Shown piece by piece: positions 17,478 to 25,178 of a stretch of 32,038 bases of DNA. Position numbers and translations under genes: made by a program. The stretch is taken from positions 1-32,038 of the forward strand of contig JANXRX010000187.1 of assembly GCA_025352905.1 (NCBI GenBank). The letters run 5' to 3'. The stretch's first letter is position 1. The number at the start of each line of letters is the position of its first letter. The stretch is from Bacteroidota bacterium. Its GTDB lineage: Bacteria > Bacteroidota > Bacteroidia > Chitinophagales > Chitinophagaceae. The notes beneath the pieces are model-generated. The model did no database searches. It saw nothing but the letters and a program-made list of their open reading frames with translations, and was not told the DNA's origin.

Positions 17478-17975
17478 TTAAGGCGCGAGGCAGCCAATCG
17501 CGGTTTTTAAAACAGAATTATGCTGTTTCAACTCGATGGCTTTATAAGAATCGTCCGACATCCGGTAAACAACCGTACCGATAGATCGCGTTCTGAGCAG
17601 GCTTACATATTTATCCAGCACAATATAACTGCAGGTGATAACCGTACTATTTTGCAGGCCAGCTGTATTACTGCAATTGGTAAGGGGAACATTGATGGAA
17701 GAATTATCAATGAACCGGACCACCAGGTCGCCATCCATTTTTTTAAGGGCAGTTTTAAAGAAAAACGAAAGAGTGATATAATTATAACTGCCTACATTTT
17801 CCATGCCGATGGCGCATTTATAATCGCTGGTACTGTCGATACTTTCTGAAGAAATATATTTGATGGGCCTGCCATCGCTTGAGTATTTGGTCAGGATATT
17901 GCAATTCGCCGGAGGTTGCCCCGATGCTGTTTTGATCAAAAGGATGCATATAAAAACAGCTAACCATTTCATCAT
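17478..17975 (-). CDS. Small secreted hypothetical protein
   Basis: A 165-residue protein from the ATG at 17975. A start at 18011 would add 12 residues before the signal peptide. Residues 1-19 form a signal peptide (MMKWLAVFICILLIKTASG). The mature part is beta-rich with Cys residues in NCNIL, YKCAIG, TNCSN, ITCSY and IGCLAP, suggesting disulfides in the periplasm. No family recognised. It is followed after 48 bp by the M28 peptidase on the same strand, so it may be an accessory of that enzyme (inference from position only). Confidence 0.6.
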   Translation of the reverse strand: MMKWLAVFICILLIKTASGQPPANCNILTKYSSDGRPIKYISSESIDSTSDYKCAIGMENVGSYNYITLSFFFKTALKKMDGDLVVRFIDNSSINVPLTNCSNTAGLQNSTVITCSYIVLDKYVSLLRTRSIGTVVYRMSDDSYKAIELKQHNSVLKTAIGCLAP

Positions 17976-18396
17976 TTTAGGAACCCGAAACTCATTATTT
18001 ATTAGGTACATCCTCGATCGCTGTATTACTAAATATCCATACCGGGCGCGAAATTACGTTGCTATAATTACTATTTCTGGGGGTAACAGCCCTAAAACTG
18101 ATAATAATATCCTAAAAATCAATCTTTTATGGACTGCTTACAGAAAGCCGGTAAAATACATCCTGAGCCCGGTCATTGTATACTGATTCAAACGTTTGTT
18201 AGCCCTTTTTATTGTCTTTTCGGGATGGAACCCGGCTACTATAAATATAACATTTATAGTATGTGTAATAATGCTATAGCTATCAGTAGTTATTTGTAAA
18301 TTGAATTGGTTATCCGGGTATTGCCGCAGGAAGCAACCTTTTTATGCATTCCATAGTATTACTGCAAAAATAAAACCACCATTTAAAAATACGCAT
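17976..18396. other. 421-bp divergent intergenic region
   Basis: This gap separates the minus-strand secreted protein gene from the plus-strand gene at 18397 and must hold both promoters. TAATTTCG on the minus strand (18049-18056) is a possible -7 element without a matching -33. It contains an AT-rich 10-bp-arm dyad at 18237-18261 and a short CGGG-ATGGAA-CCCG hairpin at 18221-18234. No coding frame was convincing. Confidence 0.5.
18237..18261. repeat. AT-rich operator-like dyad
   Basis: TACTATAAAT (18237-18246) and ATTTATAGTA (18252-18261) are perfect 10-bp inverted arms around ATAAC. The position, 136 bp upstream of the gene at 18397, suits a protein-binding operator; the regulator is unknown. 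Confidence 0.35.
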
Positions 18397-19506
18397 ATGA
18401 AAAAGAATTGGCTCTACCCATTCCTGTTCCTCACCCTGATCGTGCTGTTGGCAGCTACAAAACCATTCACGGTAAATTCTCCTTACGGTTTCACAAAAGG
18501 AACACCGGAGATCAAATCCATCAGCGCCCTATCCTTTGGTAAGGATGGCATTCTCTTTATCGGCGATTCAAAAGGCGCTTCTGTTTTTGCACTCGATACA
18601 AAGGATGCAAAAAATACCGAAAAGGCAGGCGCCATCAGTATGACCAATATTGATCAGAAAATCGCTGCCGCTTTAGGTACGCAGAAAGAAAATATTACCA
18701 TTACCGATATGGCGGTTAACCCGGTATCCAAAAAATTATATATCGCTATTCAGAATACAGATGGAACACCTGTACTGCTGAAAATAGATAATGAAAAGAT
18801 AGACGCCGTATCGTTAAAGGATGTGTACTTCTCAAGTATAGCCCTGAACGATGTATATGCAGAAGATGCAAAAGATGCGAGGGGCCGGCTCCTGCGCATA
18901 TCTACTATTTCGGACATGAGTTTTTATGACGGTAAGCTCTATATCAGTGGCCTGTCTAATAAAGAATTCAGTTCTACTTTCCGTAGCATTCCGTTTCCTT
19001 TTACCAGTAGCCAGGATGAGGCTTCGCTTGAAATATACCACGCTTCACATGGCCGGTATGAAACCACCTCTCCCGTACGTACGTTTACCATCAGCAAAAT
19101 CAATGGCAAGGATTATGTAATAGCCAGTTATACCTGCACGCCGCTGGTTCTTTTTCCGCTGGATGAATTAAAAGCCGGTATGCATGTGAAAGGCAGAACC
19201 GTTGCAGAAATGGGAAGCGGAAACACGCCGATTGATATGATCACTATTAAAAATGGCAATGAAACCATGCTGGTAATGGCCAACACCGCCCGGGCCGCAT
19301 CAAAAGTGAACTATAAGAATATCGAGGCATTTGAAGGCACACTAACAGAAAGGGTTGCCGGTACAGCAGGTACTCCTTTTGTATTGCTCCCTTCTTTAAC
19401 AGGAATTGTACAGATGGATAAATTGGATAACAACCAGATCGTGATGATACAGAAAAAGCAGAATGGGGATATTGACCTGCTTACCGTGAACGATGATGTA
19501 CAATAA
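18397..19506 (+). CDS. Secreted beta-propeller-like hypothetical protein
   Basis: A 369-residue protein from the ATG at 18397, where an N-terminal signal sequence begins (MKKNWLYPFLFLTLIVLLAA). The open frame extends upstream to 18301, but that part lacks export character. The mature protein has repeated blocks such as SALSFGKDGILFIGDS, ITDMAVNPVSKKLYIAI, ISDMSFYDGKLYISGLS and IDMITIKNGNETMLVMAN. These look like propeller blades (a hydrophobic strand, a turn with G/D, then a strand ending in a small residue). No enzyme motif is seen. The last 14 bases overlap the start of the lipoprotein gene, and an intrinsic terminator follows 19 bp after the stop. Confidence 0.65.
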   Translation: MKKNWLYPFLFLTLIVLLAATKPFTVNSPYGFTKGTPEIKSISALSFGKDGILFIGDSKGASVFALDTKDAKNTEKAGAISMTNIDQKIAAALGTQKENITITDMAVNPVSKKLYIAIQNTDGTPVLLKIDNEKIDAVSLKDVYFSSIALNDVYAEDAKDARGRLLRISTISDMSFYDGKLYISGLSNKEFSSTFRSIPFPFTSSQDEASLEIYHASHGRYETTSPVRTFTISKINGKDYVIASYTCTPLVLFPLDELKAGMHVKGRTVAEMGSGNTPIDMITIKNGNETMLVMANTARAASKVNYKNIEAFEGTLTERVAGTAGTPFVLLPSLTGIVQMDKLDNNQIVMIQKKQNGDIDLLTVNDDVQ

Positions 19507-20608
19507 AAAAACAAAGCATTTTACTAACAGGTTATACCATGCGTATAACCTGTTATTTTTTTTTATACTGATGCTTCCCGCCTGTAATGAAACACAGTCA
19601 CCCGGCATCCAGGTTCTTTGGAACAGGAAGCAGGCAGTGAGTGTGCGTATTCCCACAACACTCCTTCCTGATTCAGCAGATTCTATTCCCCGGTTCCTGC
19701 AGGTACGTGCAGCAGGCGATACAACCGCAACAGCTATTATGGGAACGTACCTGGTCGGCAAGGATATTTTATTCGAACCACTCATCCCTTTCTCACACGG
19801 GATGCAGTATGAAATATTTTTCAAAACAAAAAAACTGGGTGTGTTTTCAATACCGCTCACTGATACCACCGACCTGCCCAAACTCACAGAAATATATCCC
19901 GGGGTGGATACGGTACCGGAAAACTTATTAAAGATCTACCTGCAATTTTCTCACCCGATGCAGGAAGGCCGTTCGGCCGGCTTTATCAGGCTTGTCAGGA
20001 ATACAACGGATACCCTGCAGAATGTATTTCTTGACCTGCAGCCTGAATTATGGAACGAAGACAGGACCGTACTTACCATCTGGCTGGATCCCGGCAGAAT
20101 TAAACGGGCGCTGCAACCCAACCTCCGTTTGGGGATCCCGATACACGAAAAAGAAAATTATCGTCTGGTCATTTCGCGCCGGTGGAAAGATGCGCAGGGC
20201 ATTCCTCTGCAAAAAGATTATATCCATTCTTTTGTAGCAGGCAGCCGCGACAGTCTCGGCCCAGACCCCTCCAAATGGATCATCCAGGTAATCACGGTGG
20301 CACCAAAACAGGTGATCGAAATTGATCTTACTAAACCACTGGATCATTTTTTAGTAGCAGAGTGTTTGCATATTTCCGACCCTAAAGGAACCCCGGTGAA
20401 AGGAAATTTTGAGATCACCCGCAAGGATGACCGATGCCGCTTCTTCCCCGAAAAACCGCTTCGCCCCGGAACGTATACACTCCGCGTAGAAACCAAACTG
20501 GAGGACCTCGCCGGTAACAATATTAACCGCCCCTTCGACCGCGACATCAACCACTCAAAGCAACCCTCTACCAACACCGGTTATACCCGGTATTTCAAAA
20601 TAAATTGA
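19493..20608 (+). CDS. Putative lipoprotein with Ig-like (Big_5/SbsA-type) domain
   Basis: A 371-residue protein with a type II signal peptide: basic N-terminus, hydrophobic LLFFFILMLPA, then lipobox cysteine C31 (LPAC). The mature part has beta-sandwich features. LQFSHPMQEG (residues ~148-157) and DLAGNNINRPF near the C-terminus are phrases of Big_5 / SbsA Ig-like domains. Start is ATG 19493 or 19496, because a later in-frame ATG (19571) would delete the signal peptide. It overlaps the preceding gene by 14 bp, so translational coupling is likely. The embedded terminator at 19525-19564 may limit its expression. Probably anchored in a cell-envelope membrane. Function unknown. Confidence 0.72.
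   Translation: MMYNKKTKHFTNRLYHAYNLLFFFILMLPACNETQSPGIQVLWNRKQAVSVRIPTTLLPDSADSIPRFLQVRAAGDTTATAIMGTYLVGKDILFEPLIPFSHGMQYEIFFKTKKLGVFSIPLTDTTDLPKLTEIYPGVDTVPENLLKIYLQFSHPMQEGRSAGFIRLVRNTTDTLQNVFLDLQPELWNEDRTVLTIWLDPGRIKRALQPNLRLGIPIHEKENYRLVISRRWKDAQGIPLQKDYIHSFVAGSRDSLGPDPSKWIIQVITVAPKQVIEIDLTKPLDHFLVAECLHISDPKGTPVKGNFEITRKDDRCRFFPEKPLRPGTYTLRVETKLEDLAGNNINRPFDRDINHSKQPSTNTGYTRYFKIN
19525..19564 (+). terminator. Intrinsic terminator inside the lipoprotein signal-peptide codons
   Basis: TAACAGGTTATA (19525-19536) and TATAACCTGTTA (19544-19555) form a perfect 12-bp stem with loop CCATGCG, followed directly by nine T (19556-19564). This is a textbook Rho-independent terminator for the gene ending at 19506. 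Yet it falls within codons 11-24 of the next gene, and the T-run encodes the Phe run of that signal peptide. If ribosomes translate the start of the second gene, they would melt the stem and permit read-through. Confidence 0.8.
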
Positions 20609-20699
20609 TGAATTGCCTCCAAATCAACCCTAAACCTTACATTCTAAACCATAGACCGTTCTTTGGCATAGTTTTTTGGGTTCTTATATAAACAACTAT

Positions 20700-20897
20700 A
20701 TGAAAAATTTATTTATGGAGGTCCAGGATCCCAGTCTAAAAACAGAAACCGAAGAAGATGAAGTTCCTGAAGAAGAGCCCACTGAAGAAGACCTGGAAGA
20801 TGATCTGGATGATGGGGAAGAACATGAATTTACTAACCCCGGGGATCTGGATGCGGTTGACCCCGATGAAATAGCGCTGGGGGAAGAATACTTATAA
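20700..20897 (+). CDS. Highly acidic 65-residue protein
   Basis: From the ATG at 20700 the protein has 65 residues, of which 28 are Asp or Glu (43 percent) and only two are Lys with no Arg. The core around residues 16-43 is almost continuous acid with Pro and Thr; the end reads PDEIALGEEYL. No signal peptide or membrane segment. Likely disordered; it could bind cations or a basic partner such as a DNA-binding or ribosomal protein, but no family is recognised. A TTG at 20676 and an ATG at 20715 are alternative starts. It appears monocistronic, followed by a palindrome. Confidence 0.6.
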   Translation: MKNLFMEVQDPSLKTETEEDEVPEEEPTEEDLEDDLDDGEEHEFTNPGDLDAVDPDEIALGEEYL

Positions 20898-20947
20898 ACG
20901 ATTAGTCGGTTTAGATGTCTCTTTGCTACCTTGTTGGTAGAAAATTA

Positions 20948-20986
20948 CCACTGAGGCACTGAGAAAGTTTCTCTGTGCCTCAGTGG
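20948..20986. repeat. REP-like palindrome
   Basis: CCACTGAGGCAC (20948-20959) and GTGCCTCAGTGG (20975-20986) are perfect 12-bp arms, and the middle continues as GAGAAA-G-TTTCTC, separated by one T-T mismatch on each side. Nearly the whole 39 bp is self-complementary. From memory, CCACnGAGGCACnGAGAAA palindromes are dispersed between genes in many Bacteroidota and some other genomes. It lies 18 bp before the monooxygenase start codon and could cap the upstream transcript or occlude initiation. Confidence 0.75.
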
Positions 20987-21004
20987 CAACAAAACATAAC
21001 CCAG

Positions 21005-22531
21005 ATGAGATCAGATGTCTTAATCTGCGGTGCTGGTCCAACAGGTCTGGTGCTCGCGCTATGGCTCACAAAAACAGGCGTAAAGGTCCGGATCATTGAT
21101 AAATCTGAAAAGCCCGGCACTACTTCCCGGGCTATTGTCATTCATGCCAGGACCCTGGAATTTTATCACCAGATGGGCATCGACCAGGAGGTTTTAAACC
21201 GAGGCATTGAATTCAGGGCCGCAAACTTTTGGGTAAGAAGAAAAAAATTGGCGCATGCCCCATTTGGAGACGGAGGTGCGGGTATCAGCCCTTATCCCTA
21301 TGGCATTATTTTTCCCCAGGACCTGCACGAAGAAATGCTTGTAGAAGAATTAGTTAAACTCGGTATTACGATTGAACGGAATACAGAACTGACAGCATTT
21401 AAAGAAACCGAAACCGGTGTGCGGGCTTTTCTGAAAACGCCAGTGGGTAGTGAAGAATGTGAAGCCGTTTTCCTGGCTGGATGCGATGGCGCACATTCGA
21501 TCGTTCGTAAGCAGTCGGAGTTCAGTTTTGAAGGTGGCACCTATGAAAATGTTTTTTATGTAGCCGACCTGGAAGCAGAAGGCACAGTAACCAATGGAGA
21601 AATGCATGCCCTTATGGACGATGCGGATTTCCTCGCCATCTTCCCGATGAAAGGAGAAGGACGCATACGATTGGTGGGCGCCATCAAACCCTCATCAAAA
21701 GACAAAACAGCTTTTACCTGGGAGGATGTCAGCCAAAGTATTCTCACCCGGTCAGATATAAAAGTGAAACAGGTAAACTGGTTCTCTACCTATAAAGTAC
21801 ATCACCGTGTGGCTTCACATTTTCGGAAAGCAAATATTTTTATTCTCGGAGATGCGGCGCATGTACACAGTCCGGTTGGCGGCCAGGGAATGAATACAGG
21901 TATCGGTGATGCCGTTAACCTTGCCTGGAAGATCGGCGCCATCATACAGGATCAGGCGCCTGCCGCCATCCTTGACACCTATGAACCGGAAAGGATCGCA
22001 TTTGCCCGGCGCCTCGTGGCCACAACGGATAGGGCATTTGAATTTGTGAGCCAAAGAAGTTTTGCGGCCACACAGGTCAGAACACGGATCTTTCCTTACC
22101 TGGCCGCTTTTCTTTTCCGTTTCAATTTTATTCGCAGTATCCTGTACAAAACACTTTCACAAACACAGATACATTACCGGGGCAATGCCCTGGCCCGGGG
22201 AACTGCGGGTAAGTTAAGTGGCGGCGACCGGTTACCATGGGTCAGGTTACCAAACGGATCCGATAATTATGCATCGTTAGCATCCATGCATTGGCAGGTG
22301 CATTGTTATGGGGCCCTTTCTGCTACCTGCCAGGATATTTTTACAAAAAGGAAGCTGCCTGTGCATGTTTTTCCGTGGAGCGATGAATTAAAGAGTACAT
22401 GCTTACAGAGAAACAAGGTCTATCTCATAAGACCCGATGGTTATATCGGGCTGATCGCCGGGCAGGACGAAATCAATCCCATCAGCACTTATCTGAATCA
22501 TTGGAATATTGGTATAGTATACTATCCCTGA
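21005..22531 (+). CDS. FAD-dependent aromatic-ring-hydroxylase-type monooxygenase
   Basis: A 508-residue class A flavoprotein monooxygenase (PheA/TfdB/MhpA-like). From the ATG at 21005 the FAD motif GAGPTG is at residues 9-14 with IIDKSEKPGTTSRA following; a start at 20975 would run into the palindrome. GCDGAHSIVRK is the DG motif contacting FAD and NADPH, and LGDAAHVHSPVGGQGMNTGIGDA (from about 279) is the second FAD block. The C-terminal ~100 residues correspond to the thioredoxin-like tail of this family. Such enzymes hydroxylate phenolic rings, but the substrate here is unknown. A YjlB-like cupin gene follows after 81 bp in the same direction, possibly cotranscribed. Confidence 0.88.
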   Translation: MRSDVLICGAGPTGLVLALWLTKTGVKVRIIDKSEKPGTTSRAIVIHARTLEFYHQMGIDQEVLNRGIEFRAANFWVRRKKLAHAPFGDGGAGISPYPYGIIFPQDLHEEMLVEELVKLGITIERNTELTAFKETETGVRAFLKTPVGSEECEAVFLAGCDGAHSIVRKQSEFSFEGGTYENVFYVADLEAEGTVTNGEMHALMDDADFLAIFPMKGEGRIRLVGAIKPSSKDKTAFTWEDVSQSILTRSDIKVKQVNWFSTYKVHHRVASHFRKANIFILGDAAHVHSPVGGQGMNTGIGDAVNLAWKIGAIIQDQAPAAILDTYEPERIAFARRLVATTDRAFEFVSQRSFAATQVRTRIFPYLAAFLFRFNFIRSILYKTLSQTQIHYRGNALARGTAGKLSGGDRLPWVRLPNGSDNYASLASMHWQVHCYGALSATCQDIFTKRKLPVHVFPWSDELKSTCLQRNKVYLIRPDGYIGLIAGQDEINPISTYLNHWNIGIVYYP

Positions 22532-22612
22532 TTGGGGATTTTTTTCCTTATCTACCGGTTCTTTTATTGGCAGGGTATTTTCATCGGTATCATAAACCGA
22601 TCCCGGATCACC

Positions 22613-23152
22613 ATGCCCTATTCAGAACCTTTGATCCATGAGTATTTTATTAAAGACAATGGTATATTTCCCAATAGTCTGTTGCCTGTATTGTTGTATA
22701 AAAGGGTATTAAAGCTGCCGGTTCTATTTGCGGCTTCGCATATAGAAAGGTTGTTTGCTAAAAATGGCTGGACCAATAACTGGTATAACGGGATCTATAC
22801 CTATCACCACTATCACAGTATTACCCATGAGGCTTTTGCGGCTGTTAAGGGCCATACCGTTTTATTATTGGGAGGCGAAAATGGCAAACTGATCAAATTT
22901 GAAAAAGGAGATGTGATCATTATCCCCGCAGGCGTGGCGCATAAAAATTTGGGTAAACAAAACGAAGTATGCTGCGTTGGCGGCTACCCGGAGGGTAAAG
23001 ATTTTGATATAAATACCGGCGAGGAGGGTGAGCGGCCCGCCACAGATCAGAATATCTCCAACGTGTCTATTCCCAAATCCGACCCGGTGTACGGCACCGA
23101 GGTAAATGGTTTATTAACAGCCTGGAAACAACCGGTTTCTGTACATATATAG
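22613..23152 (+). CDS. YjlB-like cupin protein
   Basis: A 179-residue single-domain cupin from the ATG at 22613. A non-ATG extension to 22532 encodes a hydrophobic stretch unlike the family. The first cupin motif YHHYHSITHEAF (residues 64-75) supplies histidines H66, H68 and H72 with E73; the second, GDVIIIPAGVAHKNLG (99-114), supplies H110. The VGGYPEGKDFD segment is typical of YjlB-like proteins. These bind a metal, and their reaction is not established. It follows the monooxygenase, suggesting a shared small-molecule pathway (inference). Confidence 0.8.
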   Translation: MPYSEPLIHEYFIKDNGIFPNSLLPVLLYKRVLKLPVLFAASHIERLFAKNGWTNNWYNGIYTYHHYHSITHEAFAAVKGHTVLLLGGENGKLIKFEKGDVIIIPAGVAHKNLGKQNEVCCVGGYPEGKDFDINTGEEGERPATDQNISNVSIPKSDPVYGTEVNGLLTAWKQPVSVHI

Positions 23153-23175
23153 CAATTGAAAACTTATTTTCTCTA

Positions 23176-23208
23176 TTTGGTACACAACAAATCAAATAAC
23201 TACCTTCG
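23176..23208 (+). promoter_or_regulatory. Promoter of the DUF3830-like gene
   Basis: TTTG at 23176-23179 and TACCTTCG at 23201-23208, separated by 21 bp, the same spacing as the met promoter at 7751-7783. The -7 element has C in place of the second T of TTTG. Transcription would start near 23215, a few bases before the ATG at 23224. Confidence 0.5.
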
Positions 23209-23223
23209 GATAGAATTTGAACT

Positions 23224-23646
23224 ATGGAATATTTCCTGATCAGGACACCAGATAATCAAACTATCCGGTTTAGATTATATCATGCCGAAGCGCCGGTAAC
23301 TTCAGAGGCGTTTTATAAGATGCTGCCTTTTTCAAGAACCTTTTTTCACGCAAAAACGTCCGGATCTGAGATCTGGATCGACGATTCTCCTGTTTTTGAT
23401 ATCATCCAGGAGAATGCTTCTGTTTTTACTGAACCCGGCGAGATTGTTTTGGGGCCCTTGAAACCTGCGCGCGCCAGAACAACCCATTGTATCGGCATCT
23501 ATTATGGAGAAGGAAAGGGTCTTGATTCCTGTAATATTTTTGGAAAGGTCTTTACAGAAGATCTCCCGTTATTAAAAGCACTTGGTGATAGCATTTGGAA
23601 GGATGGAACCAGGGAGCTGAGATTTGAACCGGCAGCCGGATCATAG
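23224..23646 (+). CDS. Cyclophilin-fold protein, DUF3830-like
   Basis: A 140-residue protein with the compact beta-barrel pattern of the TM1367/DUF3830 cyclophilin-like group: APVTSEAFYKMLPFSRTFFHAKTSG-type opening, GEIVLGPLKPARAR in the middle, IGIYYGEG, then CNIFGKVFTED-type strand and a C-terminal amphipathic segment. Prolyl isomerase activity is not shown for this group. No signal peptide; cytoplasmic. It has its own promoter and is followed by a DUF2911 gene after 70 bp. Confidence 0.65.
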   Translation: MEYFLIRTPDNQTIRFRLYHAEAPVTSEAFYKMLPFSRTFFHAKTSGSEIWIDDSPVFDIIQENASVFTEPGEIVLGPLKPARARTTHCIGIYYGEGKGLDSCNIFGKVFTEDLPLLKALGDSIWKDGTRELRFEPAAGS

Positions 23647-23716
23647 TGAAATATCTAATAATACCGCATCTTTGTTGAATATTTAACCGCCCCGGTAAAC
23701 CCTTAACTACCAAAAC

Positions 23717-24565
23717 ATGAAAACAGCTTTATTTTGCCTGCTTACTCTTTTGAGTTTGACTTTTGATGCCCGTGCCCAGGAATTAAAATTGAAAATACCC
23801 GCGTCCAGCCTGGGTCAGCGGATTGAGCAGGATTTTGGGTTGGGTACGATCTCGGTAAAATATTACAGGCCGAATACAAAGGGCCGGAAAATATTCAATG
23901 GGATGGAGCCTTATGGAATTGTTTGGCGTACCGGGGCCAATAATGCTACGGTAGTTACCTTAACAGATACAATAGAAGTAGAAGGTCATACACTGGCACC
24001 CGGCGCATACTCCCTTTTCAGCATACCCGGTGCCGATGAATGGACAATCATCTTTAATAAAAAAGTTGACCAGTGGGGCGCTTATTCGTATGATGAAAAA
24101 CAGGATCTTCTCCGTTTTAAAGTAAAGCCCGCTAAACTGGCAAGCAGGATGGAAACCCTGACTATACAGTTTGCCGATGTTCACCAGGAAGATTGCGTGC
24201 TCCAGATATTATGGGAAAATACAGGTATTAACCTGCATCTTAAAGCCGATGTAGATAACCGTATACTGGCCAATATACAGGAGGCAATGAAAGGCGAAAA
24301 GAAACCGTATTATATGTCGGCCATCTGGTGCTATAACCATAATCGGAACCTTGACCAGGCATTGACCTGGATACAGGAAGCCGACAAAGCGCAGCCGAAC
24401 AGGTATAACCTGAAGTACTGGTTGGCAAGGTTACAGCTGAAAACGGGTGATAAAAAATCTGCGATCATTTCTGCAAATGAAGGGCTGAAACTGGCTACTA
24501 CCGAAAAAAGCCCTGAGTACATCCGCATGAATAAAGAAGTATTACATGATGCAGGTATGAACTGA
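23717..24565 (+). CDS. Secreted DUF2911 domain protein with C-terminal helical repeats
   Basis: A 282-residue protein. Signal peptide 1-20 (ending ARA before QEL). DUF2911 spans roughly residues 25-175 with the recognisable SVKYYRPNTKGRKIFNG, PYGIVWRTGANNAT, LAPGAYSLFSIPG and W-T-I-I-F-N-K blocks. Residues ~195-280 look like one or two tetratricopeptide-like helix pairs (ALTWIQEADKAQPNRYNLKYW and SAIISANEGLKLA). DUF2911 is common in Bacteroidota and its function is not known. Start is clear from the signal peptide. Confidence 0.85.
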   Translation: MKTALFCLLTLLSLTFDARAQELKLKIPASSLGQRIEQDFGLGTISVKYYRPNTKGRKIFNGMEPYGIVWRTGANNATVVTLTDTIEVEGHTLAPGAYSLFSIPGADEWTIIFNKKVDQWGAYSYDEKQDLLRFKVKPAKLASRMETLTIQFADVHQEDCVLQILWENTGINLHLKADVDNRILANIQEAMKGEKKPYYMSAIWCYNHNRNLDQALTWIQEADKAQPNRYNLKYWLARLQLKTGDKKSAIISANEGLKLATTEKSPEYIRMNKEVLHDAGMN

Positions 24566-24737
24566 TTTTCATTTGTTATACCGGAGAAAAACAAGGAACG
24601 TACTGACAGCGCCGGGTGCGCTTACCACAAAAATAAATCCGCTTGTCAGTTAAAATATTGACCTTACATTAATAAATTCATACATTATAGCGTTTTTTCA
24701 TTTTCCTGGCTTTCTTGTTAACCGCAGATCACCTTAT

Positions 24738-25178
24738 ATGCCAAAACAATTTATATTATTTGCACTTTTGATGGGAGGCCTCCCAATGGTTATCGTATAT
24801 ATCATAGACTGGAGATATGAACTCCATCTGCAGCAAAATCACAGGCAATTACTTTTTCTCCTGAATACCAGTTTCGTGCTGCTTTTTGGTATGGTATATA
24901 TCAGTCAATTTAGAAAATGGGTCGAAGAATTAAGAAAAAATAATATCGGATTGACTGGATCGCCAGATGTACAGAAAAATATACCATCCATTCGAAGCGC
25001 AAAAATGATGGTCCTGGCTGTTATCGCCTTCCTCATTTCCATTTACCTGTTTTATTCGATTAATACAACATTAACGTTCATAGAAAAAAATAAAGAAGAT
25101 ATTATATTCGGCTACACCTTTGCAGGGATATTCTTACTGCACTATCTCGAAAAAAGAAGGGTTTCTATTGACCGATGA
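24738..25178 (+). CDS. Small four-helix membrane protein
   Basis: A 146-residue hypothetical. Hydrophobic segments near residues 5-22, 38-55, 90-108 and 122-136 suggest four membrane helices, with a charged loop between the second and third (about 58-88). No family recognised. The last 14 bases overlap, tail to tail, the end of the response regulator gene on the other strand. The 172-bp gap upstream holds a GCGC-CGGGT-GCGC hairpin (24609-24621) but no clear -7 element. Confidence 0.6.
   Translation: MPKQFILFALLMGGLPMVIVYIIDWRYELHLQQNHRQLLFLLNTSFVLLFGMVYISQFRKWVEELRKNNIGLTGSPDVQKNIPSIRSAKMMVLAVIAFLISIYLFYSINTTLTFIEKNKEDIIFGYTFAGIFLLHYLEKRRVSIDR

Noticed and set aside
22532-22612. Hydrophobic N-terminal extension of the YjlB-like cupin
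   Set aside because: It needs a TTG start directly after the monooxygenase stop, and the family normally begins near the ATG at 22613.
24602-24650. Distant inverted repeat ACTGACA / TGTCAGT with an inner GCGC hairpin
   Set aside because: Short arms, long spacer and no T-run; not strong enough to call a terminator or operator.
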